Notes: generated by a model from the sequence alone, not told the origin. A stretch of DNA of 64,000 bases from DTU015 sp012837895 (GCA_050952085.1 JBMNKH010000004.1:186001-250000), one strand, 5' to 3'. Positions 39,760 to 50,390 are shown, counted from the stretch's first letter. Translations and numbers: made by a program.

Positions 39760-41460
39760 CTAGAACAAACCGGTGACCTTTCCGTACTCGTCAATATCCA
39801 TGCCTGCTCCTGCCGGCTTGGAAGGAAGCCCGGGCATGGTCCGCATCTCACCGAGCAACGGATACAGGAACCCGGCTCCCATAGACGCCCGTACTTCTCT
39901 CACAGTGACCCTGAAGTTCCTCGGACGACCTTTAAGGTTAGGATCATGGGACAAGGACAGGTGTGTCTTGGCCATGCAGATAGGCAGGTTTCCAAAACCA
40001 AGCCTGGTGTAACGTCTTATCTGCCTATTGGCCAATGGCAAGTAGTCTACGCCGTCTGCCCCGTATATCTTGGTAGCAATGGTTTCGATCTTCTCCTTGA
40101 TAGAAGCGTCCGACGGGTAGAGGAACCGGAAGTCCGCAGGCTCTTTTTCAGTCACATCGATAATTGCTTTGGCGAGATCTATGCCGCCCGGGCCGCCTTC
40201 AGCCCATACCTTCGATACAACAGCTGCAGAAGCTCCGGCTTTCTTGGCCCTCTCCAGTACAAACTCGACTTCTTTGTCGGTGTCTGTTGGGAAGTGGTTG
40301 AGCGCAACAATACAGGGAACCCCGTGCAGGAGCACGTTTTCGATTTGCTTGTCCAGGTTCTCGCAACCCTTGTCAAGTGCTTCCATGTTCTCCTTCGACA
40401 GGGCTTCAGTGTCCAGGGGTTTGCCCGGGACAGCTTTGATTGCACCGCCGTGCATCTTGAGCGCCCGGATAGTAGCTACCAGTACAGCAGCGTCAACCCT
40501 GAGCCCGCTGTGGCGGCACTTGATATTGAACATCTTCTCGGCACCTATGTCGGCTCCGAAACCTGCCTCGGTAATGGTGTAATCAGCCAGGCGTGTCGCC
40601 ATCATGTCGGCAAGCACCGACGAGTTGCCGTGAGCTATGTTGGCAAAGGGCCCTGCGTGGACAAACACAGGTGTATTTTCGAGCGTCTGTATCACATTGG
40701 GCTTTATCGCATCTTTCATCAATACTGCCATGGCGCCTGCGCACTGCAGGTCTTCAGCTGTTACAGGCTTCCCGTCATAGGAGTAACCGACTACTATACG
40801 GCCTAGCCTTTCTCTCAGGTCTTTGAGACCGGTGGTCAGGGCTAGAATAGCCATGACTTCAGATGCAACTGCGATATCAAAACCCGTCTCCCTTGGATAA
40901 CCGTTCTGAGAACCGCCCAGTCCAATCACGATGTTCCTGAGCGCCCGGTCAGAAATATCCAAGACCCTAGGCCAGGTAATAGTAAGGGGGTCTATGTTAA
41001 GCGGGTTTTTGTGCAATATGCTTGCATCCAGAAACGCTGCCAGCAAATTGTGGGCTGTGGCCACGGCATGGGTGTCCCCGGTGAAGTGGAGGTTAAAATC
41101 CTCCATGGGTACGCATTGGGCATAACCGCCGCCTGCGGCACCGCCCTTGATCCCGAATACCGGGCCAAGAGAAGGCTGGCGTATGGTGTTTATTACACTC
41201 TTGCCCAGCCTGCCCATGGCTTGGCCCACCCCGATGGCAGTTGTAGTCTTGCCTTCACCCAGAGGGGTGGGAGTGATAGCTGTAACCACTATGTACTTTC
41301 CTTTAGGGCGATCTTTCAGGTAGTCCAGTAGATCGAGGGTGAGCTTGGCCTTGTATTTGCCGTAGTTCTCCGCGTAGTCATCAGGTATCCCAAGGCTCCT
41401 GGTAATTTCCAATACCGGTAACATTTTGGCTGATTGGGCAATTTCAATGTCTGACTTCAA
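39760..41460 (-). CDS. fhs: Formate-tetrahydrofolate ligase
   Basis: About 566 residues. ITPTPLGEGKTTTAIGVGQA is the ATP loop; FNLHFTGDTHAVATAHNLLAA and EAGFGADIGAEKMFNIKCR are conserved. It activates formate for one-carbon metabolism and the Wood-Ljungdahl methyl branch in acetogens. TTG 41460 lies 6 nt after GGGGAG; a longer start at 41493 would run through that site. Confidence 0.93.
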   Translation of the reverse strand: MKSDIEIAQSAKMLPVLEITRSLGIPDDYAENYGKYKAKLTLDLLDYLKDRPKGKYIVVTAITPTPLGEGKTTTAIGVGQAMGRLGKSVINTIRQPSLGPVFGIKGGAAGGGYAQCVPMEDFNLHFTGDTHAVATAHNLLAAFLDASILHKNPLNIDPLTITWPRVLDISDRALRNIVIGLGGSQNGYPRETGFDIAVASEVMAILALTTGLKDLRERLGRIVVGYSYDGKPVTAEDLQCAGAMAVLMKDAIKPNVIQTLENTPVFVHAGPFANIAHGNSSVLADMMATRLADYTITEAGFGADIGAEKMFNIKCRHSGLRVDAAVLVATIRALKMHGGAIKAVPGKPLDTEALSKENMEALDKGCENLDKQIENVLLHGVPCIVALNHFPTDTDKEVEFVLERAKKAGASAAVVSKVWAEGGPGGIDLAKAIIDVTEKEPADFRFLYPSDASIKEKIETIATKIYGADGVDYLPLANRQIRRYTRLGFGNLPICMAKTHLSLSHDPNLKGRPRNFRVTVREVRASMGAGFLYPLLGEMRTMPGLPSKPAGAGMDIDEYGKVTGLF

Positions 41461-41539
41461 GATCAACTCCCCTTTCCTGACTTGAAACTCCACAAGATTG
41501 AGTTAGAGACAGAAAAACTCCAGCCAACTACTGCCTTCC

Positions 41540-41800
41540 CTACGATGCCTGACATCCCCGCCAGAGAAGAGCTACCAGGAAGCCCAGGCCCAGGAATATG
41601 AAATCTAGCTTGGTAAAACCTTTCTTTGCCTTTTCTTTAGGCTGCTCCTTAGCTTCAATCACACCGGCCTCAGGCTCCTCTGCCTGCGAAGCTCTCCATT
41701 CTTCATATTGCTGAAACTCGGAGCGGTACTGCTTTTCCAGGTCGCGTTCCCTAAGGCCGTGAAGAATCTTCTTGTTGTCCCCATCCACTGTTTTCACCAC
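41540..41800 (-). CDS. Small single-pass membrane protein, unknown
   Basis: 86 residues: a charged N-terminal region (about residues 1-60) and one C-terminal transmembrane helix (LDFIFLGLGFLVALLW). A GTG start at 41800 has only a weak ribosome-binding site. Not recognised. It fills the gap between hutI and fhs. Confidence 0.5.
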   Translation of the reverse strand: MVKTVDGDNKKILHGLRERDLEKQYRSEFQQYEEWRASQAEEPEAGVIEAKEQPKEKAKKGFTKLDFIFLGLGFLVALLWRGCQAS

Positions 41801-41828
41801 CTACGAATCCGCTATTACGGGTCTGCAA

Positions 41829-43133
41829 TTACTTATTGTTCTTGCTCCTCACTGGTTTTCCTGCTTTTATCACCGTATCGACGAGATTTGTGCCAAACCT
41901 GTAAGGTACATCCAGGTAGTTGTTCGTATCAAAGATAACCGCGTCCATGGCAAACCCCTGCCCGAAACCGCCTGCAGTTCCACCAAGCCCTGCAGCCCAT
42001 GCGGCATTCCAGGTTGCTGCCACAAAGGCTTCTTCCGGCGAAAAGCCCAGCGCTGAGCAAGCCAGGGTCATACACAAGGGAATAGACATGGCAGTACACG
42101 TGCCTGGATTGAAGTCGGTGGCTATGGCCACGGCTGCACCGCTGTCAAGCAGTTTCCTGCCAGGAGCGCCTGGGAATTCCCCAAGAAAGGACGACGTGGC
42201 AGGAAGCAGCACAGCTATTGTGTCACTTCCAGCCAGCATGTCTATGCCCTCTTGCGACACTTTTATCAGATGATCACAGGACACTGCGCCCAGTTCGCAA
42301 GCTAACTCTGTTGCGCCTGTATTCTCAAGTTCATCTGCGTGGATTTTCAGTTCAAATCCATGCTTCCTGGCTTCTTCCAGAATCAACCTGCTTTCTTCAA
42401 GGGTGAAGTTCCCCACATCGCAAAACACATCTGCAAACCTGGCCAAATTCCTGCTCCTTACAGGCTCAAGCATCCTGATTACTTCATCAATGTAGGCTTT
42501 ACGATCTTGTTTGAACTCAGGAGGGAAAGCATGGGCACCCATGAATGTCGGGACAAGATCTATAGGATGGAGGCGGTTGCACTCCTGGATAACCTCAAGT
42601 TGCTTGATCTCTGTCTCCAAGTTCAAGCCGTAACCGCTCTTGGCTTCACATGAAGTTGTCCCCAGGCTTAGCATTTCATCCAGGAAGCCAAGCGTCCTTT
42701 GGATGAGCTCTTCTTTAGACGCAGCCCTGGTCGCCCTCACAGTACTCATGATGCCCCCGCCTTGTGCGGCTATCTCCAGGTACGAAGCACCCCGGCTCCT
42801 CATCCCATACTCTTCTCCGCGCCAACCTGCAAAAACCACATGGGTGTGTGAATCGATGAAGCCCGGAGCAACCACCTTGCCACGCGCATCTGTTACCGTA
42901 GCTCCGGCTGCCAGCTCAACCTTTTCAGAAAACACTGCCTGCGGCCCGCATGCTACCACTTTACCTTCGTGAGAAGCCAGAAAAGCATTTTCTATTATCC
43001 CTAAGTCTTGAGCTTCAGCGCCTCTCTTTGGCCCTTTCCCCGGATTCATTGTAAGTAGCTGGCCTATGTTGGTTATTGCCATATCCGCAAAAACCTTCCC
43101 CGGTTGCCTATGAGCGCTAACCGTGTCCACCAT
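41829..43133 (-). CDS. hutI: Imidazolonepropionase
   Basis: 434 residues, amidohydrolase superfamily. HTHVVFAGWR is the metal motif; KSGYGLNLETEIKQL, MGAHAFPPEF and KIHADELENTGATELA are typical of HutI. It hydrolyses imidazolone-5-propionate in histidine breakdown. No other hut gene is visible nearby. Confidence 0.92.
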   Translation of the reverse strand: MVDTVSAHRQPGKVFADMAITNIGQLLTMNPGKGPKRGAEAQDLGIIENAFLASHEGKVVACGPQAVFSEKVELAAGATVTDARGKVVAPGFIDSHTHVVFAGWRGEEYGMRSRGASYLEIAAQGGGIMSTVRATRAASKEELIQRTLGFLDEMLSLGTTSCEAKSGYGLNLETEIKQLEVIQECNRLHPIDLVPTFMGAHAFPPEFKQDRKAYIDEVIRMLEPVRSRNLARFADVFCDVGNFTLEESRLILEEARKHGFELKIHADELENTGATELACELGAVSCDHLIKVSQEGIDMLAGSDTIAVLLPATSSFLGEFPGAPGRKLLDSGAAVAIATDFNPGTCTAMSIPLCMTLACSALGFSPEEAFVAATWNAAWAAGLGGTAGGFGQGFAMDAVIFDTNNYLDVPYRFGTNLVDTVIKAGKPVRSKNNK

Positions 43134-43155
43134 TTACACCCCTCTCCCTGCGGGC

Positions 43156-44481
43156 TTATTGCTCTTGCTCCAACCTCGATGTGTCCTTGCTGCGTTTACC
43201 GCTGTCAGCAATAACCGTAGTAACGGCTCTCTCCCTGTCCAGGCAGTCCAGTCCTGACATTACAGTATCCAGGTCTAGCTGCTTAAGTAGCGACCCATAT
43301 GAAAACAAGTCCTCGCCGGTATCCGAGAGACGCATTTGGACCTGCCCTACTGTGTCAAACGAATCGAACAATGTGATGAACCGGCCAAACAAGGTCCTCC
43401 TTAACCTTTCAAAATCCTTGGGTTCAACGCCCCTGCTCCGGACCCTTTCAATTTCATCAAACACCATTCCCCTAAGCTTGTCAGGACAGGTAGTCTCTGC
43501 ACCAACTATCGCGAACCCATAGTCAGGCCATGCCTCATAGGAAAAACTGATGCGGTCAGCCAGCCCTTCTTCCTGGACCTTTCTGAAGAAGGAAGAACTC
43601 CTGCCGAACATGAGCTCGAGAAGCAAATTTACCGAGGTCTCACGCAGGATCAAGTCCCGGCCTTCTTTGAGGTTGATATCCTTCCACCCTATTTGAAGTA
43701 AAGGTGTAGGCACATGCATATTCACTCTCACATCGCCGCCAACTTCTTCCGGCTCATCGGGGCGGATACGTTCAGGCGGCCTGCAAGGCTTAAGCCCCCT
43801 ACTGGAAATAATGCCTGCGGCTAAGTCAAGAGCTTCGTCAGGGTGGAAATCCCCAGCCATATACAAGCTGGTGTTGGCTCCACAGTAGAAATTTGAGTGG
43901 CACAGGTAGAGGAGTTCCTTGGTCACCTGCTTAATCGAACTTTCAGTTCCTGCTATGTCTAAGCGTACAGGGTGTTTGAGGAAGAGGGACGACAGTGTCT
44001 CCTTGAGAAGCCTGGAACCGGGCTGGTCATGGTACATCCGTATTTCCTGGGTTATTATGCCCTTTTCCTTTTCCACAGATTGGTCGGCGAAATGGGGCGA
44101 AAACACGACCTCCATAAGGAGTTCCAACGCTTGAGCGAAGTTTTCAAGAGTCCAGAAAAGGTACGAGGTGTAGTTGTTAGCTGTGTAGGCATTTGCTGAC
44201 GCTCCTATACCCGCAAAGGCAGAAAAGGCTTCGCCCCATTGTTTCTCGAACATCTTATGTTCCAGGAAATGAGCTATGCCCGGGAGAACTTCGACCGGCT
44301 CACCGGTACCATTGGGTATGAAGGCATTGTCGTTGGAGCCGTAATGCACAGATATCTCAGCGTACTTCCTTTTGAAGCCCCTCTTGGGCAACACGAAAAC
44401 CTTTATGCCATCTATGACCTCTCCATGAATCTCTTCTTTGAGGAGTTCATTCTTAAGAATGGTGCGCTTGTTCAACTGCAT
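43156..44481 (-). CDS. M16 metallopeptidase, YmfH-like
   Basis: 441 residues with an intact inverted zinc motif (HFLEHKMFEK, near residue 91). Overlaps the partner gene upstream by 29 bp. In B. subtilis the ymfF-ymfH pair sits near other membrane/peptide genes; here it follows hutI. Probably the active subunit of a two-protein M16 complex. Confidence 0.85.
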   Translation of the reverse strand: MQLNKRTILKNELLKEEIHGEVIDGIKVFVLPKRGFKRKYAEISVHYGSNDNAFIPNGTGEPVEVLPGIAHFLEHKMFEKQWGEAFSAFAGIGASANAYTANNYTSYLFWTLENFAQALELLMEVVFSPHFADQSVEKEKGIITQEIRMYHDQPGSRLLKETLSSLFLKHPVRLDIAGTESSIKQVTKELLYLCHSNFYCGANTSLYMAGDFHPDEALDLAAGIISSRGLKPCRPPERIRPDEPEEVGGDVRVNMHVPTPLLQIGWKDINLKEGRDLILRETSVNLLLELMFGRSSSFFRKVQEEGLADRISFSYEAWPDYGFAIVGAETTCPDKLRGMVFDEIERVRSRGVEPKDFERLRRTLFGRFITLFDSFDTVGQVQMRLSDTGEDLFSYGSLLKQLDLDTVMSGLDCLDRERAVTTVIADSGKRSKDTSRLEQEQ

Positions 44482-45811
44482 CTTCCTTTGCCCTCAGAGT
44501 GTATACTGCTTTGAGCTCCATTTGTGACGCCACTTTGACCACATCTTCTTTGGTCACTTTCAAGATAGCATCTGCGAGTGCCTGGGGTGTAGCTATCCCT
44601 CCAAGGATTTCGTGACTAAGAGACCGCATCACAAGGGCTGTCTGGGAATCACCCTCTGTCATCAACCTCCTCACCAGCCCCATTCTGATACTCTCCATCT
44701 CCTTGTCTGAAATATCACCTTTCTTCATAGCTTCAACCTGGCCTGAAATCAAGCTTTCAACTTCAGCCCTGTCGCTGTCTGAAATACCAGACGTAGCTAT
44801 AATGAGACCCCGCCACGTATTTGGAATCGTATCCGAGAAATATGCCAGGCTATACTGTTCTCTTACAACGGTAAACAGCTTCGAATGTGAAAATCCTCCC
44901 AGAATGCCGTCGCAAAACAGCATAGCAGGCAACAGGGGATCCCCTTCACGGATTCCTGTTCCAAAAGCCATACACAGTACAGTCTGCTCTCCCGGCAGGA
45001 AATCCTCAACCCGCAAGACGTTTTCCGGCAGGGGAGGAGGATCCAGCTCTTTTGATATATCCACCACCTGCTCAGACCTGGCACATGGGAACCTCAGATC
45101 GTAATCACTCAGAAACCCGGCAACCTCCCCTGCGCCCTCGCCCACCACGTAAATGCTGATAGGGCACTGGGACAGAGTTTGTTTCCACGTGTCCCATGTA
45201 TCCCTTGGATTAGCCTGCTCAAGGTCTGGTAATTTACCCCATGCAGGAAGCCCTCTTGGGTCTCCCTGGGATATCTCATCCATTAAACGGAGTGTAGCGT
45301 AGTACGGACGGTTATTGATAAGGCCGGTTATGGCGCGCCGGTGCTCGTCCCGTTCAACTTCGAACACCTCTTGAGGATAGGCGCCGTCTCTCAGGTTAGG
45401 ACTGGTAGCCAGATCCCAGACAAACGAAAACGCCTGGGAAACAAGCTGGCCGGCTGACTTGCCGGAGATATCCCAACCTAAGTGAGCCGGAGATGGTAAG
45501 TCTATGCCGAACCTGATGACCTGGATAGGCCCGACTTTCCTGGCGTCTGCGCCCATGGCAGCGCCGTACATATCTTCGAGGAACCGTGAGATGTGCTGCA
45601 TGGTAGGCAAATCCGCAGTGCCCCTTGCAGCCAGCCTGGGTACCAGGGAAAGAGCTGCAAGTTTATTTGCCATTGCAGGGATTTTGCAGAAAACGTCGAT
45701 GGACAGGGTTTTCCATTTGGATTCAGGTAGATAGTGAAGCAGTATACCGGTTCCCAGCTCTACTGTGTTGAAAATGCCACCTGACTTGCCCTTTTTTGTC
45801 GATAGCATCGG
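44453..45811 (-). CDS. M16 family protein lacking HxxEH, YmfF-like
   Basis: About 452 residues from ATG 45811 (GGAGGG 6 nt upstream). M16 fold features (FCDGILGGFSHSKLFTVVREQYSLAYF) but no HxxEH motif, as in the catalytically silent partner. Overlaps the active subunit gene. Confidence 0.82.
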   Translation of the reverse strand, partial: PMLSTKKGKSGGIFNTVELGTGILLHYLPESKWKTLSIDVFCKIPAMANKLAALSLVPRLAARGTADLPTMQHISRFLEDMYGAAMGADARKVGPIQVIRFGIDLPSPAHLGWDISGKSAGQLVSQAFSFVWDLATSPNLRDGAYPQEVFEVERDEHRRAITGLINNRPYYATLRLMDEISQGDPRGLPAWGKLPDLEQANPRDTWDTWKQTLSQCPISIYVVGEGAGEVAGFLSDYDLRFPCARSEQVVDISKELDPPPLPENVLRVEDFLPGEQTVLCMAFGTGIREGDPLLPAMLFCDGILGGFSHSKLFTVVREQYSLAYFSDTIPNTWRGLIIATSGISDSDRAEVESLISGQVEAMKKGDISDKEMESIRMGLVRRLMTEGDSQTALVMRSLSHEILGGIATPQALADAILKVTKEDVVKVASQMELKAVYTLRAKEDAVEQAHHS

Positions 45812-45948
45812 CCGCCCTCCAATTGTGTTTGCTGTCTTATCTTGTGCAATAAGGAACCCTGGCAACTCATGATACACGCTAAATCCTAGCTACAGCTATG
45901 GCAGCCGGACCTGGGAAAGCGGTTTGCATACTCTTGTCTACTCTTTTC

Positions 45949-46704
45949 TCAGCTACCTGGCTTCCAGGCCACGAAGTAAGCTCTGAGGGTGGTTTCAGCT
46001 GCCGGCTTGAAAGCATGAGGCTCGTAAATGCCTTTTACGACAAAACCTGCCGCCTCAAGCCAGGCAGCAAGTGTTTCAAGAGGGAACGCTCTTTCCCTGT
46101 GAATCTCATCAAACCTGCACCACATCCCGTTGCATTTCAGGAAGCCTGTAAGGTTAGCCTGCCACCACTCATTGCTTTCATCCCACAAGTCCCGCCACAC
46201 CACGAAAAACCATGGGCCCTGGAATATGTTGGTGTCGGTAGGTATTGTTGATAGCCTTAACCGGGTGTTCACGTCGAACATGAAATACCCACCGGGATTA
46301 AGTGCTCCAAATACTGACTCAAAGCAAGACTGGACATCCTTTGCTTCCAGGAGGTAATTGAGGCTGTCAAACACGCACACAGCCGCGTCAAACTGCTGTT
46401 CAGTAATGAAATCTTCCATACGGCCTTTGAGAAACTCGATATAAAGGCCTTCATCCCGGGCCTTTTGCCGGGCGACTTCGAGCATTTGGTCCGAACGGTC
46501 GATCCCTGTTACCAGGTACCCGCTCCTGGCAAGACGCAATGACATGTTGCCTGTCCCGCAAGCTAAATCAAGCACCGAAACAGGCGAAAAGCCATTGGCT
46601 GACCAAATTGACTCGATGTAGCCAAGCCAACGGTCATAAGGTACATCCGCCATTATTTCATCGTAGACCTTGGCAAAACCAATGTACGGAAGTTTGGAAG
46701 TCAA
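45949..46704 (-). CDS. Class I SAM-dependent methyltransferase
   Basis: 251 residues. Motif I VLDLACGTGNMSLRL and post-motif GIDRSDQMLEVARQKA. Substrate unknown. The TTG start at 46704 follows GGTGGGG. Confidence 0.82.
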   Translation of the reverse strand: MTSKLPYIGFAKVYDEIMADVPYDRWLGYIESIWSANGFSPVSVLDLACGTGNMSLRLARSGYLVTGIDRSDQMLEVARQKARDEGLYIEFLKGRMEDFITEQQFDAAVCVFDSLNYLLEAKDVQSCFESVFGALNPGGYFMFDVNTRLRLSTIPTDTNIFQGPWFFVVWRDLWDESNEWWQANLTGFLKCNGMWCRFDEIHRERAFPLETLAAWLEAAGFVVKGIYEPHAFKPAAETTLRAYFVAWKPGS

Positions 46705-46869
46705 TTAAACCCCACCGGAATTCAAGTTCTCACCTGGGAACAAGGTACTTGTTTCCAGCTACAGCATTATTGTGTTCTTCCTATGAAGTCAAAAGTCCTT
46801 CAATATCAATGCACCGCCCGCTATCAAGGCACTGCAAGGCGGACAAGCGGACAAAATACCTTACAAATA

Positions 46870-46900
46870 ACAAAAAGCCGCCGGTTTGTGTGCCGGCGGC
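46870..46900 (-). terminator. ftsH terminator
   Basis: On the minus strand GCCGCCGG pairs with CCGGCGGC over an 8-nt loop and is followed by TTTTTG, about 35 bp after ftsH. Confidence 0.85.
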
Positions 46901-46934
46901 CGGTTGTGTTCCGTATCAACTTCAACTCAAGCAC

Positions 46935-48869
46935 TTACTGGACTTCAGGAACAGGGGTTACCCTGCCCGGTCGCTGTACTTCCTTTGAAAATCCTTCATC
47001 CACGACATCCTTGGAAGGTTCAGCGCTCTTGGCTGTTTTCTCTGGCTCTGGCTCAGCGTCCTCAAGAGGCTTGCCGGCCATCAGGCGCTCTAGCTCTTCT
47101 GCCTTCAGGGTTTCCTTCTCCAGAAGGGTTTCCGCGAGCAGCACCAGGGTTTCGCGGTTCTCAGCCAGGATTTGCTTAGCCCGCTCGTAGCATTGCTTGA
47201 TTATGTCGCTCTCTTCCTGGTCTATCGCTGCAGCAACTTCTTCAGAGAAGTCCCTTTCTCTGGCAAGATCCCTGCCCAGGAACACCTGCCCTTCCTTCTT
47301 GCCGAAAGTAAGGGGCCCCAGTTTCTCTGACATGCCAAACTCCATGATCATACGCCGGACCAGGCGGGTTGCCACTTCAAGGTCATTTGCGGCGCCGCTT
47401 GAAACTTCATCAAATATCATCTCTTCTGCAGCCCGCCCTGCCAAAGCCGAAGTAACCCTATCCAGAATCTCAGACTTGGTTATGAGATACCTGTCCTCCG
47501 TAGGTAGCTGGAGGGTGTACCCGAGGGCACCGCCTCGTGAAATAATCGCTACTTCGTGGACAGGATCAGCATTGGGAAGCCTGTTTGCAACCAGTGCATG
47601 CCCGGCTTCATGGAATGCAATAACCCGCTTTTCCTTCTCGCTTATAATCCTGGATTTCTTCCTCGGCCCTGCAACCACCCTTTGAACCGCTTCTTCAAGC
47701 TCGTGCATCCCGATACGTCTCTTCCTGTGCCTTGCAGCAAGCAGCGCAGCTTCGTTGATCACATTCTCAAGGTCTGCAGGAGTGAACCCTGGGGTAGCTT
47801 TCGCCAGAACCTCAAGGTCGACATCTTTAGCCAAAGGCTTGCCGCGACTGTGGACCTTCAATATTGCTGTCCGTGCTTTCAAGTCTGGTTTATCAAGCAC
47901 GACCTGGCGGTCAAACCTTCCAGGCCTCAGAAGCGCCGGGTCAAGGATGTCCGGCCTGTTGGTAGCGGCCATAACGATAATCCCCTGGTTAACGCTGAAC
48001 CCGTCCATTTCAACCAGGAGCTGGTTGAGGGTTTGCTCCCTTTCATCGTGTCCGCCGCCCATGCCTGCTCCTCTCATACGGCCTACTGCGTCGATCTCAT
48101 CAATGAACACGATAGCCGGAGCCCGCTTCTTAGCTTGATCAAACAGGTCCCTTACTCTCGCAGCACCTACACCGACAAACATCTCGACAAAGTCAGATCC
48201 GCTGATGGACAGGAAGGGCACGCCGGCCTCTCCAGCAACTGCCCTGGCCAGATACGTCTTACCTGTGCCTGGCGCTCCGAAAAGCAGCACCCCTTTTGGA
48301 ATCCTGGCGCCCATTTCAACGTACTTCTTCGGGTACTTGAGGAAGTCTACTATTTCCTGCAATTCTTCCTTAGCTTCATCGCAGCCGGCTACATCAGCAA
48401 ACGTGACTTTCTGATGTGAGTCTGACTGCAGTTTCGCCCTGGACCTGCCAAACTGCATCACTTGCTTCCCGCCGCCCTGGGTTTGCTGGATCATGTAGAA
48501 AAATATCCCTACCATTAATAATGCAGGCAACATGTTGGTCAAGAGAGATACCCATATTGACGGTTCCTGTGGGAGCCTCAGTTCCACCACAACCCCTGAA
48601 GAAACCAGGTATTGATATAGTTCAGGGTCGATCGGGATGACCGTCCTAAACTTCGTACCGTCCTTTAGAGTGCCGATTGCAGCTCCTGTAGCAGCTTTTT
48701 GGTCGGTTACCGTGATGGAGACTATTTCACCCTTTTCCACATGGGAAAGAAACCGGTTAAAGTCCATGTCAGCAAGCTGATCCTTGGGGGCAAAGAGATC
48801 AACCAAAGATATTGCCACAAACATGAGCAAAACGTAGATTGCAAGGCTTCTCCATATCCTGCTGTTCAA
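46935..48869 (-). CDS. ftsH: ATP-dependent zinc metalloprotease FtsH
   Basis: 644 residues. Two N-terminal transmembrane helices with an extracytoplasmic domain, an AAA+ domain (GAPGTGKT; SRH region TNRPDILDPALLRPGRFDRQ), and a zinc protease domain with HEAGHA. The acidic C-terminus is extended. Membrane protein quality control. TTG start at 48869. Confidence 0.96.
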   Translation of the reverse strand: MNSRIWRSLAIYVLLMFVAISLVDLFAPKDQLADMDFNRFLSHVEKGEIVSITVTDQKAATGAAIGTLKDGTKFRTVIPIDPELYQYLVSSGVVVELRLPQEPSIWVSLLTNMLPALLMVGIFFYMIQQTQGGGKQVMQFGRSRAKLQSDSHQKVTFADVAGCDEAKEELQEIVDFLKYPKKYVEMGARIPKGVLLFGAPGTGKTYLARAVAGEAGVPFLSISGSDFVEMFVGVGAARVRDLFDQAKKRAPAIVFIDEIDAVGRMRGAGMGGGHDEREQTLNQLLVEMDGFSVNQGIIVMAATNRPDILDPALLRPGRFDRQVVLDKPDLKARTAILKVHSRGKPLAKDVDLEVLAKATPGFTPADLENVINEAALLAARHRKRRIGMHELEEAVQRVVAGPRKKSRIISEKEKRVIAFHEAGHALVANRLPNADPVHEVAIISRGGALGYTLQLPTEDRYLITKSEILDRVTSALAGRAAEEMIFDEVSSGAANDLEVATRLVRRMIMEFGMSEKLGPLTFGKKEGQVFLGRDLARERDFSEEVAAAIDQEESDIIKQCYERAKQILAENRETLVLLAETLLEKETLKAEELERLMAGKPLEDAEPEPEKTAKSAEPSKDVVDEGFSKEVQRPGRVTPVPEVQ

Positions 48870-48935
48870 TCCAATCCCTCTCTCCGTTCATCTTCCACAG
48901 CCATCTTCTACCTTTTCCATACTTAAGCTTACTCG

Positions 48936-50390
48936 CTAAATCGTAGCACAATTCTGCCTTTTCCGCAATAACGGCTCTATCTCGATTTCAATAATCTTAC
49001 AGCTATCAGCGCCCACCTTGAACTGCTCGCTTAACCGGAAACCCCCAACCCAAACAAGCTTGTCTCCAGATACAAAAATAGGGACAAAACTGCGGTAGTA
49101 GCGAGGGACACGCATGGATATGAGCAGATCTTTGACTGTCTTCTCGTTCCCTTGCATCCCCAAGGGGGCAATCCTGTCACCTGTCCGTCTCGTACGGAGC
49201 CGGATTTCTCCCTCACATTTATTGTAGTCCGCCCATGCCTTTAATTCCAGCATAAAAAAGCTCTTTTGCTGCGTAAACCTGCTCCTCCGATCCTCACCGC
49301 CGGGGTTTTTTAGAATCCTGGTCTTGACACATAAGCCTAACTGAGGCACAAAAGTCTGTCCCGGTACTTGGATCTTAATATCAACGTCTTCCGGCGGAGG
49401 CGGGTAAAAACTGATGTACCCCTGATACCTGTGGGCAGTTACCTTCCCTGGCAACGAAAGGGTATCCTCGCTGCCTTCCAACAACCGCAGAATGTGGCTC
49501 ATCTCTAAACTATCTGTTTCTCCGGTGCATTCCTGCCAGGCTTTTTCCAATACCCTTGACCCAATGGCTTTAGGAAGAACCTGCAAACTCTCTTCGCTGA
49601 CCAGGGTAACCCTGCCTTCTTTCATTGAAGCGTTGAGAAACGCTGCTTCTGCCTGCTCCTCAAGAAAATCCGCGTCCCATCTCAAGACCTTTGCCGTCTT
49701 AGCTAAGGTCTCAATCAGAGACGGATTCAGCATATCTGCGAGTCCGGGAATGATCTTGTACCTTACCAGGTTTCTCGTATATTTGAGATCAAGATTATAT
49801 ACGTCGGTTATCACCGGGAGGTTTCGCTGGCGGCAGTACTCCTCGATGAGCGCCCTTGGGACTTGGATAACCGGCCTTATCACCGGGCCGTTAACAGGCG
49901 GGATGCCTGCTAAGCCCTGGGTTCCCGCTCCCCGGACCAGCCTCATGATCACTGTCTCAGCTTGATCGTTCATGTTGTGGCCCAAAGCAATCCTATGGGC
50001 GCCAATCTGCTTCATCAATCTGAAGAAGAAATCGTACCTGGCAATCCTGCCCGCTTCCTCAACCCCAACTTTCAAGGTGTCTGCAAGCTTGAAAACCTCT
50101 GCGTGGCCTACCTCAACAGGAATATCCCGCGACGTGGCAAAATCCACAACAAGTTGGGCGTCTTTGTCAGCTTGCTCGCCGCGCATGTGGTGATGAAGGT
50201 GGGCTACATATAGGCTGAAGCCCATCTCACTGGATAGGACGTGAAGGCTGTCCAACAAACACATGGAATCAGGCCCGCCGGAAACAGCGCAGATTACTCT
50301 GTGGCCTGGTTCAATCATGTTGTATTCCCGGATGGCTGAAGCAACGGTGTCCAGGACTTGTTTCACAGGATCCCGAGCCGAGTGAATCAC
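48936..50390 (-). CDS. tilS: tRNA(Ile)-lysidine synthase
   Basis: 484 residues. PP-loop motif VSGGPDSMCLL, then the TilS C-terminal domains. Converts C34 of tRNA-Ile(CAT) to lysidine. A GTG start at 50390 is assumed; GTG eight codons later is an alternative. Between spoIIE and ftsH, as in Firmicutes, but the usual hpt gene between tilS and ftsH is missing. Confidence 0.93.
   Translation of the reverse strand: MIHSARDPVKQVLDTVASAIREYNMIEPGHRVICAVSGGPDSMCLLDSLHVLSSEMGFSLYVAHLHHHMRGEQADKDAQLVVDFATSRDIPVEVGHAEVFKLADTLKVGVEEAGRIARYDFFFRLMKQIGAHRIALGHNMNDQAETVIMRLVRGAGTQGLAGIPPVNGPVIRPVIQVPRALIEEYCRQRNLPVITDVYNLDLKYTRNLVRYKIIPGLADMLNPSLIETLAKTAKVLRWDADFLEEQAEAAFLNASMKEGRVTLVSEESLQVLPKAIGSRVLEKAWQECTGETDSLEMSHILRLLEGSEDTLSLPGKVTAHRYQGYISFYPPPPEDVDIKIQVPGQTFVPQLGLCVKTRILKNPGGEDRRSRFTQQKSFFMLELKAWADYNKCEGEIRLRTRRTGDRIAPLGMQGNEKTVKDLLISMRVPRYYRSFVPIFVSGDKLVWVGGFRLSEQFKVGADSCKIIEIEIEPLLRKRQNCATI

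Noticed and set aside
39946..40806. Plus-strand frame of 286 codons
   Set aside because: Antisense to fhs, which has all its motifs.
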